Part shown: piece after piece, positions 35,251 through 44,212 of the stretch
Position numbering within the stretch: the stretch's first letter is position 1
How the letters are laid out: every line of letters begins with the position of its first letter
DNA from: Rugamonas fusca
GTDB lineage: Bacteria > Pseudomonadota > Gammaproteobacteria > Burkholderiales > Burkholderiaceae_D
Direction: 5' to 3'
Length of the DNA: 64,000 nucleotides
Assembly (NCBI RefSeq): GCF_014042365.1
Contig: NZ_JACEZS010000022.1
Span: forward strand, 38,901 to 102,900
The notes under the pieces: generated by a model
What the model was told of the DNA's origin: nothing
Databases searched by the model: none
The model's input: only the letters and a program-made list of their open reading frames with translations
Translations under genes and position numbers: made by a program

Positions 35251-38028
35251 ATGCATTTAACCACTCGCCCCCGCATCGTTTCGTTCGCGTTGAAAACACT
35301 GACCAGCGCCGTCGCCTGTGCCGTGCTTTTATCCCCCGCCGCAAACGCCGCCGGGCTGGGCAAGCTGACCGTGCTGTCCTCGCTGGGCCAGCCACTGCGG
35401 GCGGAAATAGAACTGACGGCCGTCTCCGCCGACGAGGCGGGCGCGCTGGTGGCCAAGCTGGCCCCGCCCGACGCCTTCCGTGCCGCCAACATCGATTTCA
35501 ATCCCACCCTGCTGTCGCTGCGCTTCGAAGTGCAGCAGCGCGATGGCCGCCAAGTGATCCGCATCACCTCCGGCCAGCCTGTCAACGAACCGTTCGTCGA
35601 CATGCTGCTGGAACTGAACTGGAACGGCGGCCGCCTGGTGCGCGAATATACCTTCCTGCTCGACCCGGCCGAACTGCGCGCCACCCAGCCGGCCCAGGTG
35701 GCCGCGCCGGCCCGCCCGGCCACGCCGGCGGTCCAGCCTCCGGCGCCGGTCGCCGCGCAGCCTGCCGCCCCGTCCGCGCGCGCGCCCGCGCCGGAAGGCG
35801 AGAAGAGCCGCCAGGGCGCCAGCCAGTACCAGGTCAAGGCGGGCGATAACCTGACCCGCATCGCCGGCCAGTTGAAGCCGGTCGACGTGTCGCTGGACCA
35901 GATGCTGGTGGCCCTGTACCGCGCCAATCCGGAAGCGTTCGCGGGCAAGAACATGAACCGCCTGAAGGCGGGCCGCATCCTGGCCGTGCCGGACGCCGAC
36001 AGCGTGCGCGCCACCGCCACGGAAGGCGAGGCGCGCGGCGTGGTGGTGGCCCATGCGGCCGACTTCAATGCCTACCGCAGCAAGCTGGCCGGGCAGGTGG
36101 CCACCAGCGCACCGGCCAAGGAACCGGAAGCGACCCAGAGCGTGGCCGGCAAGATCACGGCCAAGGTCGAGGAGCGCGCCACGCCCGTCAATGAAGCGAA
36201 GGATCAGCTCAAGCTGTCCAAGGCCAGCCCCGCCTCGGCCCCGGCCGGCGGCAAGACGGCCATGGCGGTGGAAGACAAGATCGCCAAGGAAAAACAGGTG
36301 GCCGATGCGGCCAGCCGGGTCAAGGAGCTGGAGAAGAACGTCAGCGACCTGGAAAACCTGATGGCCGTGAAGAACAAGGCACTGGCGGACCAGAAGAAGG
36401 CCTCCGCCTCGGCCAGCGCGGCAGCGTCCGCGCCCGTGATCGATCTGGACGCGTCGGCCAAGGCATCGGCGTCGGCTTCGGCCCCGGCCAGCGCGGCCGC
36501 CAGCGTGCCGCCCAAGCCGCGCCGCACGGTGGTGGTGCCGCCCCGCATCGCCGAACCGAGCATCGCCGATATCGTGATGGACAACATCACCTACATCGGC
36601 GCCGGCCTGGCCGCCTTGCTGGGCGGCGTGGGCTTGCTGGTGGCGCGCCGCCGGCGCCAGGAGCAGGCGGCCGCCGAAGTGCGCACGGAAACGAGCGTGC
36701 TGGGTGACTCGCCCACCACGGGCCAGCAACTGATCGCCGAAACGGGCGGCCAGAGCGTGGACACCAACAACAGCGTGTTCAATTCCAACTTCGCCCCATC
36801 GGCCAGCCAGCTCGACACCAATGAAGTCGATCCGGTGGCCGAGGCCGACGTGTACATCGCCTATGGCCGCGACGCCCAGGCCGAGGAGATCCTGAAGGAA
36901 GCGCTGCGCATGCATCCCGAGCGCCACGCCGTGCGCCTGAAGCTGCTGGAAATCTACGCCACCCGCAAGGATATGCGCGCGTTCGAAACCCAGGCTTCCG
37001 AGCTGTATTCGCAAACGGGTGGCGAGGGTGATGACTGGGCCCAGGCCGTGGTGCTGGGCAAGGCGCTGGACCCGAACAACCCGCTGTATGCGTCGGGCAA
37101 GCAGCCGGCTGCAGCGCCGGCGCCAGCGCCGGCCGCCGCGCCACTCAACGATTTTGACCCATCGATGTTCGCGCCGCCGCCCGCCGAGGTGGCCAGCAGC
37201 TTCGCCGCGCCGGCCGCAGGCGGCCTGGACCTGGACCTGAGCCAGGACGCCGCGCCGGCCCCGGCCGCGGTGGACTTCGGCACCGACCACGCGCTGGAGA
37301 CGGCCGTGCCGTCCGACGCGCCCACGCCGGCCGCGATGGCCGCCGCCGCACCGGCCGACCAGTTCCTGGACTTCGACCTGGGTGGCCTGAACTTCGATGC
37401 GCCCGCCGCGCCCGCGCCGGCCGCGCCAGCCGAGGCCGCGCCTGCCAAGGCGGAAGAGGCCGTCTTTGACCTGAATTTCGACGCCGCGCCGCCCGCGCCG
37501 GCCGCCGCGCCTGCGCCCGCCCCGGCTCCGGCCGATGACTTCAGCATGGACTTCGGCCTGGACTTGCCGGCCACCCCGGCCGCCGCCGCCGCGCCCGCCC
37601 CGGCCCCAGCACCAGCCCCGCTGCCGGTGGTGGACAGCGATCCGCTGGCCGACCTGAACCTGATGGACTTCGACATTCCGGCCGTGCCCGCCCCGGCGCC
37701 AGCGGCCGAATTGAGCGCCAGCGATTTCGCGCTGCCCGAGATTGCAGCCGCCGCCCCGGCGCCGGCCCCGGCCGACGTGGCCGCGCCCGAGTTCGATCTG
37801 TCGAGCATCGACCTGGACTTGAACAATGCGGCCGTGGAAACCAAGCCGGCCCGCGCTGAGCCGCAGTCGGCCGTCCACATGGAGATGGAGACCAAGCTGG
37901 ACCTGGCCATCGCCTACCAGGAGATCGGCGACAAGGAAGGCGCGCGCGAACTGCTGGACGAAGTGATCCGTGGTGGCAGCGACGAGCAGGTGGCCAAGGC
38001 CACCTCCATGCGCGCGCTGCTGAGCTGA
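35251..38028 (+). CDS. fimV: FimV/HubP-type polar peptidoglycan-binding membrane protein
   Basis: The 925-residue protein has a signal peptide (to about 33). The FimV N-terminal domain follows: GLGKLTVLSSLGQPLRAEIELTAVSADE, PVNEPFVDMLLELNWNGGRLVREYTFLLD. A LysM-like stretch is YQVKAGDNLTRIAGQLKP...NPEAFAGKNMNRLKAGRILAVP. Then come a coiled coil (about 345-385), one membrane helix (ITYIGAGLAALLGGVGLLVARRRR, about 450) and a long acidic Ala/Pro cytoplasmic repeat region. A FimV C-terminal helical motif (KLDLAIAYQEIGDKEGARELLDEVIRGG) ends it. These proteins organise the pole, type IV pili and flagella. No ribosome site is evident at the ATG. Confidence 0.9.
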   Translation: MHLTTRPRIVSFALKTLTSAVACAVLLSPAANAAGLGKLTVLSSLGQPLRAEIELTAVSADEAGALVAKLAPPDAFRAANIDFNPTLLSLRFEVQQRDGRQVIRITSGQPVNEPFVDMLLELNWNGGRLVREYTFLLDPAELRATQPAQVAAPARPATPAVQPPAPVAAQPAAPSARAPAPEGEKSRQGASQYQVKAGDNLTRIAGQLKPVDVSLDQMLVALYRANPEAFAGKNMNRLKAGRILAVPDADSVRATATEGEARGVVVAHAADFNAYRSKLAGQVATSAPAKEPEATQSVAGKITAKVEERATPVNEAKDQLKLSKASPASAPAGGKTAMAVEDKIAKEKQVADAASRVKELEKNVSDLENLMAVKNKALADQKKASASASAAASAPVIDLDASAKASASASAPASAAASVPPKPRRTVVVPPRIAEPSIADIVMDNITYIGAGLAALLGGVGLLVARRRRQEQAAAEVRTETSVLGDSPTTGQQLIAETGGQSVDTNNSVFNSNFAPSASQLDTNEVDPVAEADVYIAYGRDAQAEEILKEALRMHPERHAVRLKLLEIYATRKDMRAFETQASELYSQTGGEGDDWAQAVVLGKALDPNNPLYASGKQPAAAPAPAPAAAPLNDFDPSMFAPPPAEVASSFAAPAAGGLDLDLSQDAAPAPAAVDFGTDHALETAVPSDAPTPAAMAAAAPADQFLDFDLGGLNFDAPAAPAPAAPAEAAPAKAEEAVFDLNFDAAPPAPAAAPAPAPAPADDFSMDFGLDLPATPAAAAAPAPAPAPAPLPVVDSDPLADLNLMDFDIPAVPAPAPAAELSASDFALPEIAAAAPAPAPADVAAPEFDLSSIDLDLNNAAVETKPARAEPQSAVHMEMETKLDLAIAYQEIGDKEGARELLDEVIRGGSDEQVAKATSMRALLS

Positions 38029-38125
38029 TGGCCCTGTAGCAAAGCGGCCGGGGCCGCCGTCCCGGCCATCGCGACGCCGTTTCCCGTTTATAATGCGCTG
38101 ACCTGAATTTTTGAGTGGACAGCAA

Positions 38126-38926
38126 TTGAAACGGATAGCAATCGGCGTCCAATACGACGGCAGTGCGTGGCACGGCTACCAGAAGCAGCCCAGCGGCCAC
38201 ACGGTGCAGGACCAGCTGGAACTGGCGCTGGAACGGTTCGCCACGGTACCGCTGGCCACCACCTGCGCCGGCCGTACCGACACGGGCGTCCACGCGCTGC
38301 AACAAGTGGTGCACTTCGACACCGACCTTACGCGCGAGCCGCATGCATGGGTGCGCGGCGTGAACGCCTTCCTGCCGCCGTCGATCGGCGTGCGCTGGGT
38401 CAAGGAAGTCCCGGCCGAGCTTGATGGCGACGAATTCCACGCCCGCTTCAGCGCCCGCGCGCGCACCTATCACTACGTGCTCCACAACGCCGAGGTGCGT
38501 GCGCCGCTGCTGGCGGGCCGGGCCGGCTTCTGTTGGCGTCCGCTGGACGTGGACCAGATGCGGGCCGCCGTGCCGCCTCTGCTGGGCTGGCACGACTTCA
38601 CGGCCTTCCGCGCGGCCCAGTGCCAGGCCAAGTCGCCCGTCAAGCTGATGCATGACATCACCATCGAGCGCCATGGCGCGCTGGTGATCTTCACCGTCAA
38701 GGCCAGCGCCTTCCTGCATCACATGGTGCGCAACCTGGTCGGCTCGCTGGTGTACGTCGGTTCGGGGCGCAAGCCGCCCGAGTGGCTGGGGCAGGTGCTC
38801 GAATCGCGCGACCGCCACCAGGCCGCGCCCACCTTCATGCCCGACGGCCTGTACCTGGCCGAAATCGATTACGACCCCAAATGGCAGTTGCCGCTGGAAA
38901 CGACCAGCCCGCTGTCCTGGTTCTGA
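38126..38926 (+). CDS. truA: tRNA pseudouridine(38-40) synthase TruA
   Basis: The 266-residue protein has IAIGVQYDGSAWHGYQKQP and catalytic Asp52 in CAGRTDTGVHALQQVVHFDT. FSARARTYHYVLHN, SAFLHHMVRNLVGSLVYVG and TFMPDGLYLAEIDYD also match. It makes pseudouridine at positions 38-40 of the anticodon arm. The start appears to be TTG at 38126 (giving MKRIAIGV); an earlier TTG at 38111 is possible, and no ATG fits. TATAAT at 38089-38094 could be the -10 of its own promoter. trpF follows 10 bases later. Confidence 0.95.
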   Translation: MKRIAIGVQYDGSAWHGYQKQPSGHTVQDQLELALERFATVPLATTCAGRTDTGVHALQQVVHFDTDLTREPHAWVRGVNAFLPPSIGVRWVKEVPAELDGDEFHARFSARARTYHYVLHNAEVRAPLLAGRAGFCWRPLDVDQMRAAVPPLLGWHDFTAFRAAQCQAKSPVKLMHDITIERHGALVIFTVKASAFLHHMVRNLVGSLVYVGSGRKPPEWLGQVLESRDRHQAAPTFMPDGLYLAEIDYDPKWQLPLETTSPLSWF

Positions 38927-38936
38927 AGGAGTGTCC

Positions 38937-39629
38937 ATGCACCGCACGCGCATCAAGATTTGCGGCCTGACCCGGGAAGAGGATGTGCGGGCCGCCGTGG
39001 CCGCTGGCGCTGACGCGCTCGGCTTCGTGTTCTATCCCAAGAGCCCGCGCTACGTAACGCCCGAACGCGCGGCCGAGCTGATCGCCACCGTGCCGCCATT
39101 CGTCACCTGCACCGGCCTGTTTGTCAACGCCAGCCCGGCCGAGGTGGCGGCCACCACGGCCGTGGCGCCGCTGGCCCTGATCCAGCTCCATGGCGACGAG
39201 ACGGTGGCCGAGAGCGCCGCCATCGCTGCGGCGTGCGGGCGACAGTTCCTGCGCGTGTTCCGCGTCAAACCTGACACGCGGCCGGACGATTTGCTAGAAT
39301 ACGAGCAGCAATGCCGCGCCGCCAGCCCACTGTTTTCCAGCCTGTTGCTCGATACGTTTGTGGAAGCCTACGGCGGCGCAGGAAAGGTATTTGATTGGTC
39401 TCTCATTCCAAAAGAGCTCGCGCCTCGGGTCGTTTTAAGTGGTGGCTTGAGCGTACCCAGCGCGACTGACGCCGTGGTACGTGTACGCCCCTACGCGGTC
39501 GATATCAGCAGTGGTGTCGAAGCGGCCAAGGGGATCAAGGACGCCCGCAAGCTCGCCGACTTTGTCGCGGCGGTGCGGGCCGCCGATGCCATCATTGAAA
39601 AAGAGAACCAACATGAAAGCCTTGCCTGA
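38937..39629 (+). CDS. trpF: Phosphoribosylanthranilate isomerase
   Basis: The 230-residue TIM-barrel protein starts MHRTRIKICGLTREEDV with the catalytic Cys in KICGLT. It has ALGFVFYPKSPRYVTPERA and LIQLHGDE, and near the end VVLSGGLSVPSATDAV and YAVDISSGVEAAKGIKD. It catalyses the third step of tryptophan synthesis. AAGGAG supports the ATG at 38937. Its 3' end overlaps the trpB start by 17 bases. Confidence 0.96.
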   Translation: MHRTRIKICGLTREEDVRAAVAAGADALGFVFYPKSPRYVTPERAAELIATVPPFVTCTGLFVNASPAEVAATTAVAPLALIQLHGDETVAESAAIAAACGRQFLRVFRVKPDTRPDDLLEYEQQCRAASPLFSSLLLDTFVEAYGGAGKVFDWSLIPKELAPRVVLSGGLSVPSATDAVVRVRPYAVDISSGVEAAKGIKDARKLADFVAAVRAADAIIEKENQHESLA

Positions 39630-40860
39630 AAGCGGCCTCGCCGCCCCCCTGTTCCACACCACCGATTACCAGCTGCCCGACGCGCGCGGCCACTTCGGCC
39701 CCTACGGCGGCTCGTTCGTGGCCGAGACGCTGACCTACGCGCTGGCCGAGCTGAACGAAGCTTACGCGCGCTACAGCAAGGATCCCGCCTTCCTGGAAGA
39801 ATTCCGCTACGAGCTCAAGCATTTCGTCGGCCGTCCGTCGCCGATCTACCATGCCAAGCGCTGGTCCGAACTGGCCGGCGGCGCGCAGATCTTCTTCAAG
39901 CGCGAAGACCTGAACCACACCGGCGCCCACAAGATCAACAACGTGATCGGCCAGGCGCTGCTGGCCAAGCGCATGGGCAAGCCGCGCATCATCGCGGAAA
40001 CGGGCGCCGGCCAGCACGGCGTGGCCACGGCCACCATCTGCGCCCGCTTCGGCCTCGAATGCGTGGTCTACATGGGCAGCGAGGACGTCAAGCGCCAGGC
40101 GCAGAACGTGTATCGCATGAAGCTGCTGGGCGCCAAGGTGGTGCCGGTGGAGTCGGGCTCCAAGACGCTCAAGGATGCGCTCAACGAAGCCATGCGCGAC
40201 TGGGTCACCAACATTGAAAACACCTTCTACATCATCGGCACCGTGGCTGGCCCGCATCCTTACCCGATGCTGGTGCGCGACTTCCAGTCCGTGATCGGCG
40301 AGGAGTGCCGGGTGCAGATGCCGGAAATGACGGGCCGCCAGCCCGACTACGTGGTGGCCTGCATCGGCGGCGGTTCGAACGCGATGGGCATTTTCTATCC
40401 CTACATCGACGAGAAGAACGTCAAGCTGGTGGGCGTGGAAGCGGCGGGCGAGGGCCTGGGCAGCGGCAAGCACGCCGCTTCGCTGACGGGCGGCGTGCCC
40501 GGCGTGTTGCACGGCAACCGCACCTATCTGCTGCAGGACGAGAATGGCCAGATCATCGAGACGCATTCCGTGTCGGCCGGCCTCGATTATCCGGGCGTCG
40601 GTCCCGAACACGCTTACCTGAAGGACAGCGGCCGGGCCCAATACGTGTCGATCACCGACGAGGAAGCCCTGGCCGCGTTCCATGATTGCTGCCATATCGA
40701 GGGCATCATTCCGGCACTGGAATCGTCGCACGCGCTGGCTTACGCGGCCAAGCTGGCGGCCACCTTGCCCAAGGACCAGATCGTGCTGGCCAACCTGTCG
40801 GGCCGCGGCGACAAGGACATGCATACGGTGGCGGAACGGATGGGGCTCAATTTCGGCTGA
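39613..40860 (+). CDS. trpB: Tryptophan synthase beta subunit
   Basis: The 415-residue protein has GHFGPYGGSFVAETL and the PLP lysine K107 in LNHTGAHKINN. ETGAGQHGVATAT and the phosphate-binding CIGGGSNAMG follow. It joins indole and serine to form tryptophan. Its ATG lies inside the end of trpF (17-base overlap), implying coupling. trpA follows 57 bases later. Confidence 0.98.
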   Translation: MKALPESGLAAPLFHTTDYQLPDARGHFGPYGGSFVAETLTYALAELNEAYARYSKDPAFLEEFRYELKHFVGRPSPIYHAKRWSELAGGAQIFFKREDLNHTGAHKINNVIGQALLAKRMGKPRIIAETGAGQHGVATATICARFGLECVVYMGSEDVKRQAQNVYRMKLLGAKVVPVESGSKTLKDALNEAMRDWVTNIENTFYIIGTVAGPHPYPMLVRDFQSVIGEECRVQMPEMTGRQPDYVVACIGGGSNAMGIFYPYIDEKNVKLVGVEAAGEGLGSGKHAASLTGGVPGVLHGNRTYLLQDENGQIIETHSVSAGLDYPGVGPEHAYLKDSGRAQYVSITDEEALAAFHDCCHIEGIIPALESSHALAYAAKLAATLPKDQIVLANLSGRGDKDMHTVAERMGLNFG

Positions 40861-40917
40861 GTTGTTGCCGGCTTGTGCCCGATCCCATTCCCTCATTGCC
40901 TATAGAAAGAATTCATC

Positions 40918-41715
40918 ATGTCCCGTATCGCTCCAACTTTCGCGGCCCTGAAAGCCGATAAAAAAACCGCCCTCGTCACCTTCATCACGGCCGGTGACCC
41001 GGCGCCAGAACTGACCGTGCCCCTGATGCACGCGCTGGTGGCCGGCGGCGCCGACATCCTGGAACTCGGTGTACCGTTTTCCGATCCCATGGCCGAAGGC
41101 CCCGTCATCCAGCGCGCTTGCGAGCGGGCACTGGCGTTTGGCGTGGGCATCCACGACGTGTTCGGCTACGTGCGCGAGTTCCGCAAGACCAACCAGAGCA
41201 CGCCCGTGGTGCTGATGGGCTACGCCAATCCGATCGAACGCATCGGCGCGGACGCCTTCATCGCCGCCTCCAGGGAGGCGGGTGCGGACGGCGCCATCGT
41301 CGTTGACTACCCGCCCGAGGAGTGCGAGGCATTCGCGGCCGCCATGCGCGCCAATGACCTCGACCTGATCTTCCTGCTGGCGCCGACCTCGACCGAAGAG
41401 CGCATCGCCCAGGTGGCCAAGGTCGGCGGCGGCTTTAGCTACTACGTCTCGCTCAAGGGCGTGACGGGCGCCGGCAATATCGACACGGCCGAAGTGGCCG
41501 AACGGCTGACGGCCATCCGCCAGCACGTCAAGCTGCCGATCGGCGTGGGCTTTGGCATCCGCGACGGCGCCACGGCGCGCGCCGTGGCCGAGGTGGCCGA
41601 CGCGGTCGTGATCGGCAGCCGCATCATCCAGGAAATCGAAAACAACGCCCAGGACGCCGTGGTGCCGGCCGTGCAAGCGTTCGTCGCCGGCATCCGCACC
41701 GCCCTCGACGCCTGA
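40918..41715 (+). CDS. trpA: Tryptophan synthase alpha subunit
   Basis: The 265-residue TIM-barrel protein has ALVTFITAGDP, the catalytic Glu and Asp in LELGVPFSDPMAEGPVIQ, and FYYVSLKGVTGA-like wording (SYYVSLKGVTGAG). VGVGFGIRDG-type wording (PIGVGFGIRDG) completes the match. It cleaves indole-glycerol phosphate and channels indole to TrpB. It ends the trpFBA block; trpE, trpG, trpD and trpC are not in the window. Confidence 0.97.
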   Translation: MSRIAPTFAALKADKKTALVTFITAGDPAPELTVPLMHALVAGGADILELGVPFSDPMAEGPVIQRACERALAFGVGIHDVFGYVREFRKTNQSTPVVLMGYANPIERIGADAFIAASREAGADGAIVVDYPPEECEAFAAAMRANDLDLIFLLAPTSTEERIAQVAKVGGGFSYYVSLKGVTGAGNIDTAEVAERLTAIRQHVKLPIGVGFGIRDGATARAVAEVADAVVIGSRIIQEIENNAQDAVVPAVQAFVAGIRTALDA

Positions 41716-41743
41716 TCCCAACCTGGGGCCCCACCCGTTCACC

Positions 41744-41772
41744 TTGACATAGAGTTAAGCCTTCACTATGTT
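41744..41772 (+). promoter_or_regulatory. Consensus-like sigma70 promoter for accD
   Basis: TTGACA, a 17-base spacer and TATGTT. The predicted start near 41780 leaves a 5' leader of about 160 bases before the accD ATG. No known riboswitch was recognised in it. Confidence 0.7.
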
Positions 41773-41942
41773 GAAGGGGGCGGTTGGGCGTAGTTCGCAG
41801 CGGAAGCCATCAAACCTGCCTTAAAGTCGGCGAATTGCGGTGATTTTTCTAAGTTCTCCGGCAATGTTGGCAATTCGGAATGTTCGACAGGGGGGCCAGA
41901 AACGGCTACACTTCCGCCACCTGTTAGCAGCAAGGAGAAATG

Positions 41943-42815
41943 ATGAGTTGGTTGGAAAAACTTCTGCCCCCGCGTATCCAGCGTTCCGACGCCGCGGCGC
42001 GCAAGACCATGCCGGAAGGCCTGTGGGTCAAGTGCCCGTCCTGCGAGGCGGTGTTGTACCGCACCGACCTGGAATCGAACCTGCACGTGTGCCCCAAGTG
42101 CGACCACCACATGCGCATCCGCGCCCGCGAGCGCCTCGATGGCTTGCTCGACGCCGGCGGCCGCTACGAAATCGGCCAGGACACGCTGCCCGTCGACAGC
42201 CTGAAATTTAAAGATAGCAAGAAATACCCGGACCGCCTGAAACAGGCCATGGAAGCGACCGGCGAGACGGACGCACTGGTCGTCATGGGCGGCGCCATCA
42301 TGAGCCTGCCCGTCGTGGTGGCTTGCTTCGAGTTCGAATTCATGGGCGGCTCCATGGGTTCCGTGGTCGGCGAGCGCTTCGTGCGCGGCGCCCAGATCGC
42401 ACTGGAACAGAAAGTGCCGTTCGTCTGCATCACCGCCACCGGCGGCGCCCGCATGCAGGAAGGCTTGCTGTCGCTGATGCAGATGGCCAAGACCACGGCC
42501 ATGCTGACCAAGCTGTCGGAAAAGAAACTGCCCTTCATCAGCGTGCTGACCGACCCCACCATGGGCGGCGTGTCGGCCTCGTTCGCCTTCATGGGCGACG
42601 TGGTGATCGCGGAACCGAAGGCGCTGATCGGCTTCGCCGGCCCGCGCGTGATCGAGAACACGGTGCGCGAGAAATTGCCGGAAGGCTTCCAGCGCGCCGA
42701 ATTCCTGGTGCAAAAAGGTGCCGTGGACATGATCGTCGACCGCCGCAAGATGCGCGAAGAAATCGCCCGCCTGCTGGCCCTGTTGCAAAACCAGGCCGTC
42801 GAGGTTCTGGCCTAA
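41943..42815 (+). CDS. accD: Acetyl-CoA carboxylase carboxyltransferase beta subunit
   Basis: The 290-residue protein starts MSWLEKLLPPRIQ and has a four-Cys zinc ribbon (VKCPSCEAVLYR...HVCPKCDHHMRI). The carboxyltransferase core contains GGSMGSVVGE, ITATGGARMQEG and GFAGPRVIENTVRE. With AccA it transfers CO2 to acetyl-CoA. AAGGAG lies 5 bases upstream of the second ATG (41943); the first (41940) is too close. Confidence 0.98.
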   Translation: MSWLEKLLPPRIQRSDAAARKTMPEGLWVKCPSCEAVLYRTDLESNLHVCPKCDHHMRIRARERLDGLLDAGGRYEIGQDTLPVDSLKFKDSKKYPDRLKQAMEATGETDALVVMGGAIMSLPVVVACFEFEFMGGSMGSVVGERFVRGAQIALEQKVPFVCITATGGARMQEGLLSLMQMAKTTAMLTKLSEKKLPFISVLTDPTMGGVSASFAFMGDVVIAEPKALIGFAGPRVIENTVREKLPEGFQRAEFLVQKGAVDMIVDRRKMREEIARLLALLQNQAVEVLA

Positions 42816-42891
42816 CACGCAGCCGTATCACCTGCCGGCGCGCAGCAGGACGACCGTCCGCTGCGCGCCGCTCTCATTCAGAAGTCCCCTC

Positions 42892-44181
42892 ATGTCTACG
42901 CTTCCTGTCACTTTGCCCGCCTGGCTCGCGCTGCTGGAGTCGCGCCACGCCGAAACCGTCATCAACATGGGCCTGGAGCGCGTGCGCGCCGTCAAGGACC
43001 GCATGGCGCTGGCTTTCACTTGCCCCGTCATCATGGTGGCCGGCACCAACGGCAAGGGTTCCACCTGCGCCATGCTGGAATCGATGCTGCTGCGGGCCGG
43101 CTACAAGGTGGGGCTGTATATCAAGCCGCATTTCCTGGACTTTAATGAGCGGGCCCGCGTCAACGGCGAGCTGGCCAGCGATGCGCAACTGGTGGCGTCC
43201 TTCAACGCCGTCGAGGCGGCCCGTGGCGATACCCCGCTGACCTATTTCGAATTCACCACGCTGGCCATCTGCCAGTTGCTGGCCCATGCCGGCATGGATG
43301 TGGTGATCCTGGAAGTGGGTCTGGGCGGCCGGCTGGACGCCGTCAATGTGATCGATGCCGACGTGGCCATCGTCACCAGCGTCGATATCGACCACGCCGA
43401 CTACCTGGGCGATACGCGCGAGGCGATCGGTTTCGAGAAGGCCGGCATTTTCCGCGCTGGCAAGACGGCGATCTGCAGCGATCCCGTGCCGCCGCAGTCG
43501 CTGATCAATCATGCCCACGCCATCGGCGCCGACCTGTGGCTGATGGGGCGCGATTTCAATTATTCGGGCGATAAACAGCAGTGGAACTACGGCGGCCGCG
43601 GGCAGCGCCGCAACGCGCTCGCTTACCCCAGCCTGCGTGGCGCCAACCAGTTGCTCAACGCGTCGGCCGCGCTGGCCGCGCTGGAAGCGTTGCGCCTGGA
43701 ATTGCCCGTGGGCGCGCAGGAAGTGCGCACCGGCCTGGTGACGGTGGAATTGCCGGGCCGTTTCCAGGTATTGCCGGGCCGCCCCAGCGTGATCCTGGAC
43801 GTGGCGCACAACCCGCACGCGGCCGCCGCGCTGAACCAGAACCTGGGCAACATGGGCTTTCACCCCTACACCTATGCCGTGTTCGGCTCCATGCACGACA
43901 AGGATATCGATGGCGTGATCGCCGCCATGTCCGAGCATGTGGACCACTGGTGCCTGACGGGCCTGCCATCGCCGCGCGCGGCCAGCGCGTCCGAACTGGC
44001 GGCAAAAGTGCAGATCGTGCAGCCAGAGCGCCCGGAACGGACGATAAATTGTTTCGACGATCCGGCACAGGCGTACGCAAATGCCATCAGCCGGGCCGGG
44101 GAGAATGATAGAATTGTGGTCTTTGGATCTTTCCTCACCGTCGCCGGCGTCATGGCGGCACGAAAATCCAGCTCTCATTGA
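42892..44181 (+). CDS. folC: Dihydrofolate/folylpolyglutamate synthase
   Basis: The 429-residue Mur-ligase-family protein has the P-loop MVAGTNGKGSTCAMLE, then GLYIKPHFLDFNERARVNGE, LEVGLGGRLDAVNVID and ILDVAHNPHAAAAL. It adds glutamate to dihydropteroate and to folates. accD-folC-SPOR-cvpA-purF is a conserved betaproteobacterial order. The SPOR gene follows 31 bases later. Confidence 0.97.
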   Translation: MSTLPVTLPAWLALLESRHAETVINMGLERVRAVKDRMALAFTCPVIMVAGTNGKGSTCAMLESMLLRAGYKVGLYIKPHFLDFNERARVNGELASDAQLVASFNAVEAARGDTPLTYFEFTTLAICQLLAHAGMDVVILEVGLGGRLDAVNVIDADVAIVTSVDIDHADYLGDTREAIGFEKAGIFRAGKTAICSDPVPPQSLINHAHAIGADLWLMGRDFNYSGDKQQWNYGGRGQRRNALAYPSLRGANQLLNASAALAALEALRLELPVGAQEVRTGLVTVELPGRFQVLPGRPSVILDVAHNPHAAAALNQNLGNMGFHPYTYAVFGSMHDKDIDGVIAAMSEHVDHWCLTGLPSPRAASASELAAKVQIVQPERPERTINCFDDPAQAYANAISRAGENDRIVVFGSFLTVAGVMAARKSSSH

Positions 44182-44212
44182 TCTCACTGAACGCAATCGA
44201 CTGAAATAACGC

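Noticed and set aside
37100..37800. Repeat-rich stretch suggesting a tandem array or CRISPR
   Set aside because: It codes for Ala/Pro-rich repeats in the cytoplasmic part of FimV; no direct repeats with unique spacers.
35329..37878. A long Arg/Gly/His-rich open frame antisense to fimV
   Set aside because: It mirrors the Ala/Pro codons of fimV and has no recognisable domain or ribosome site.
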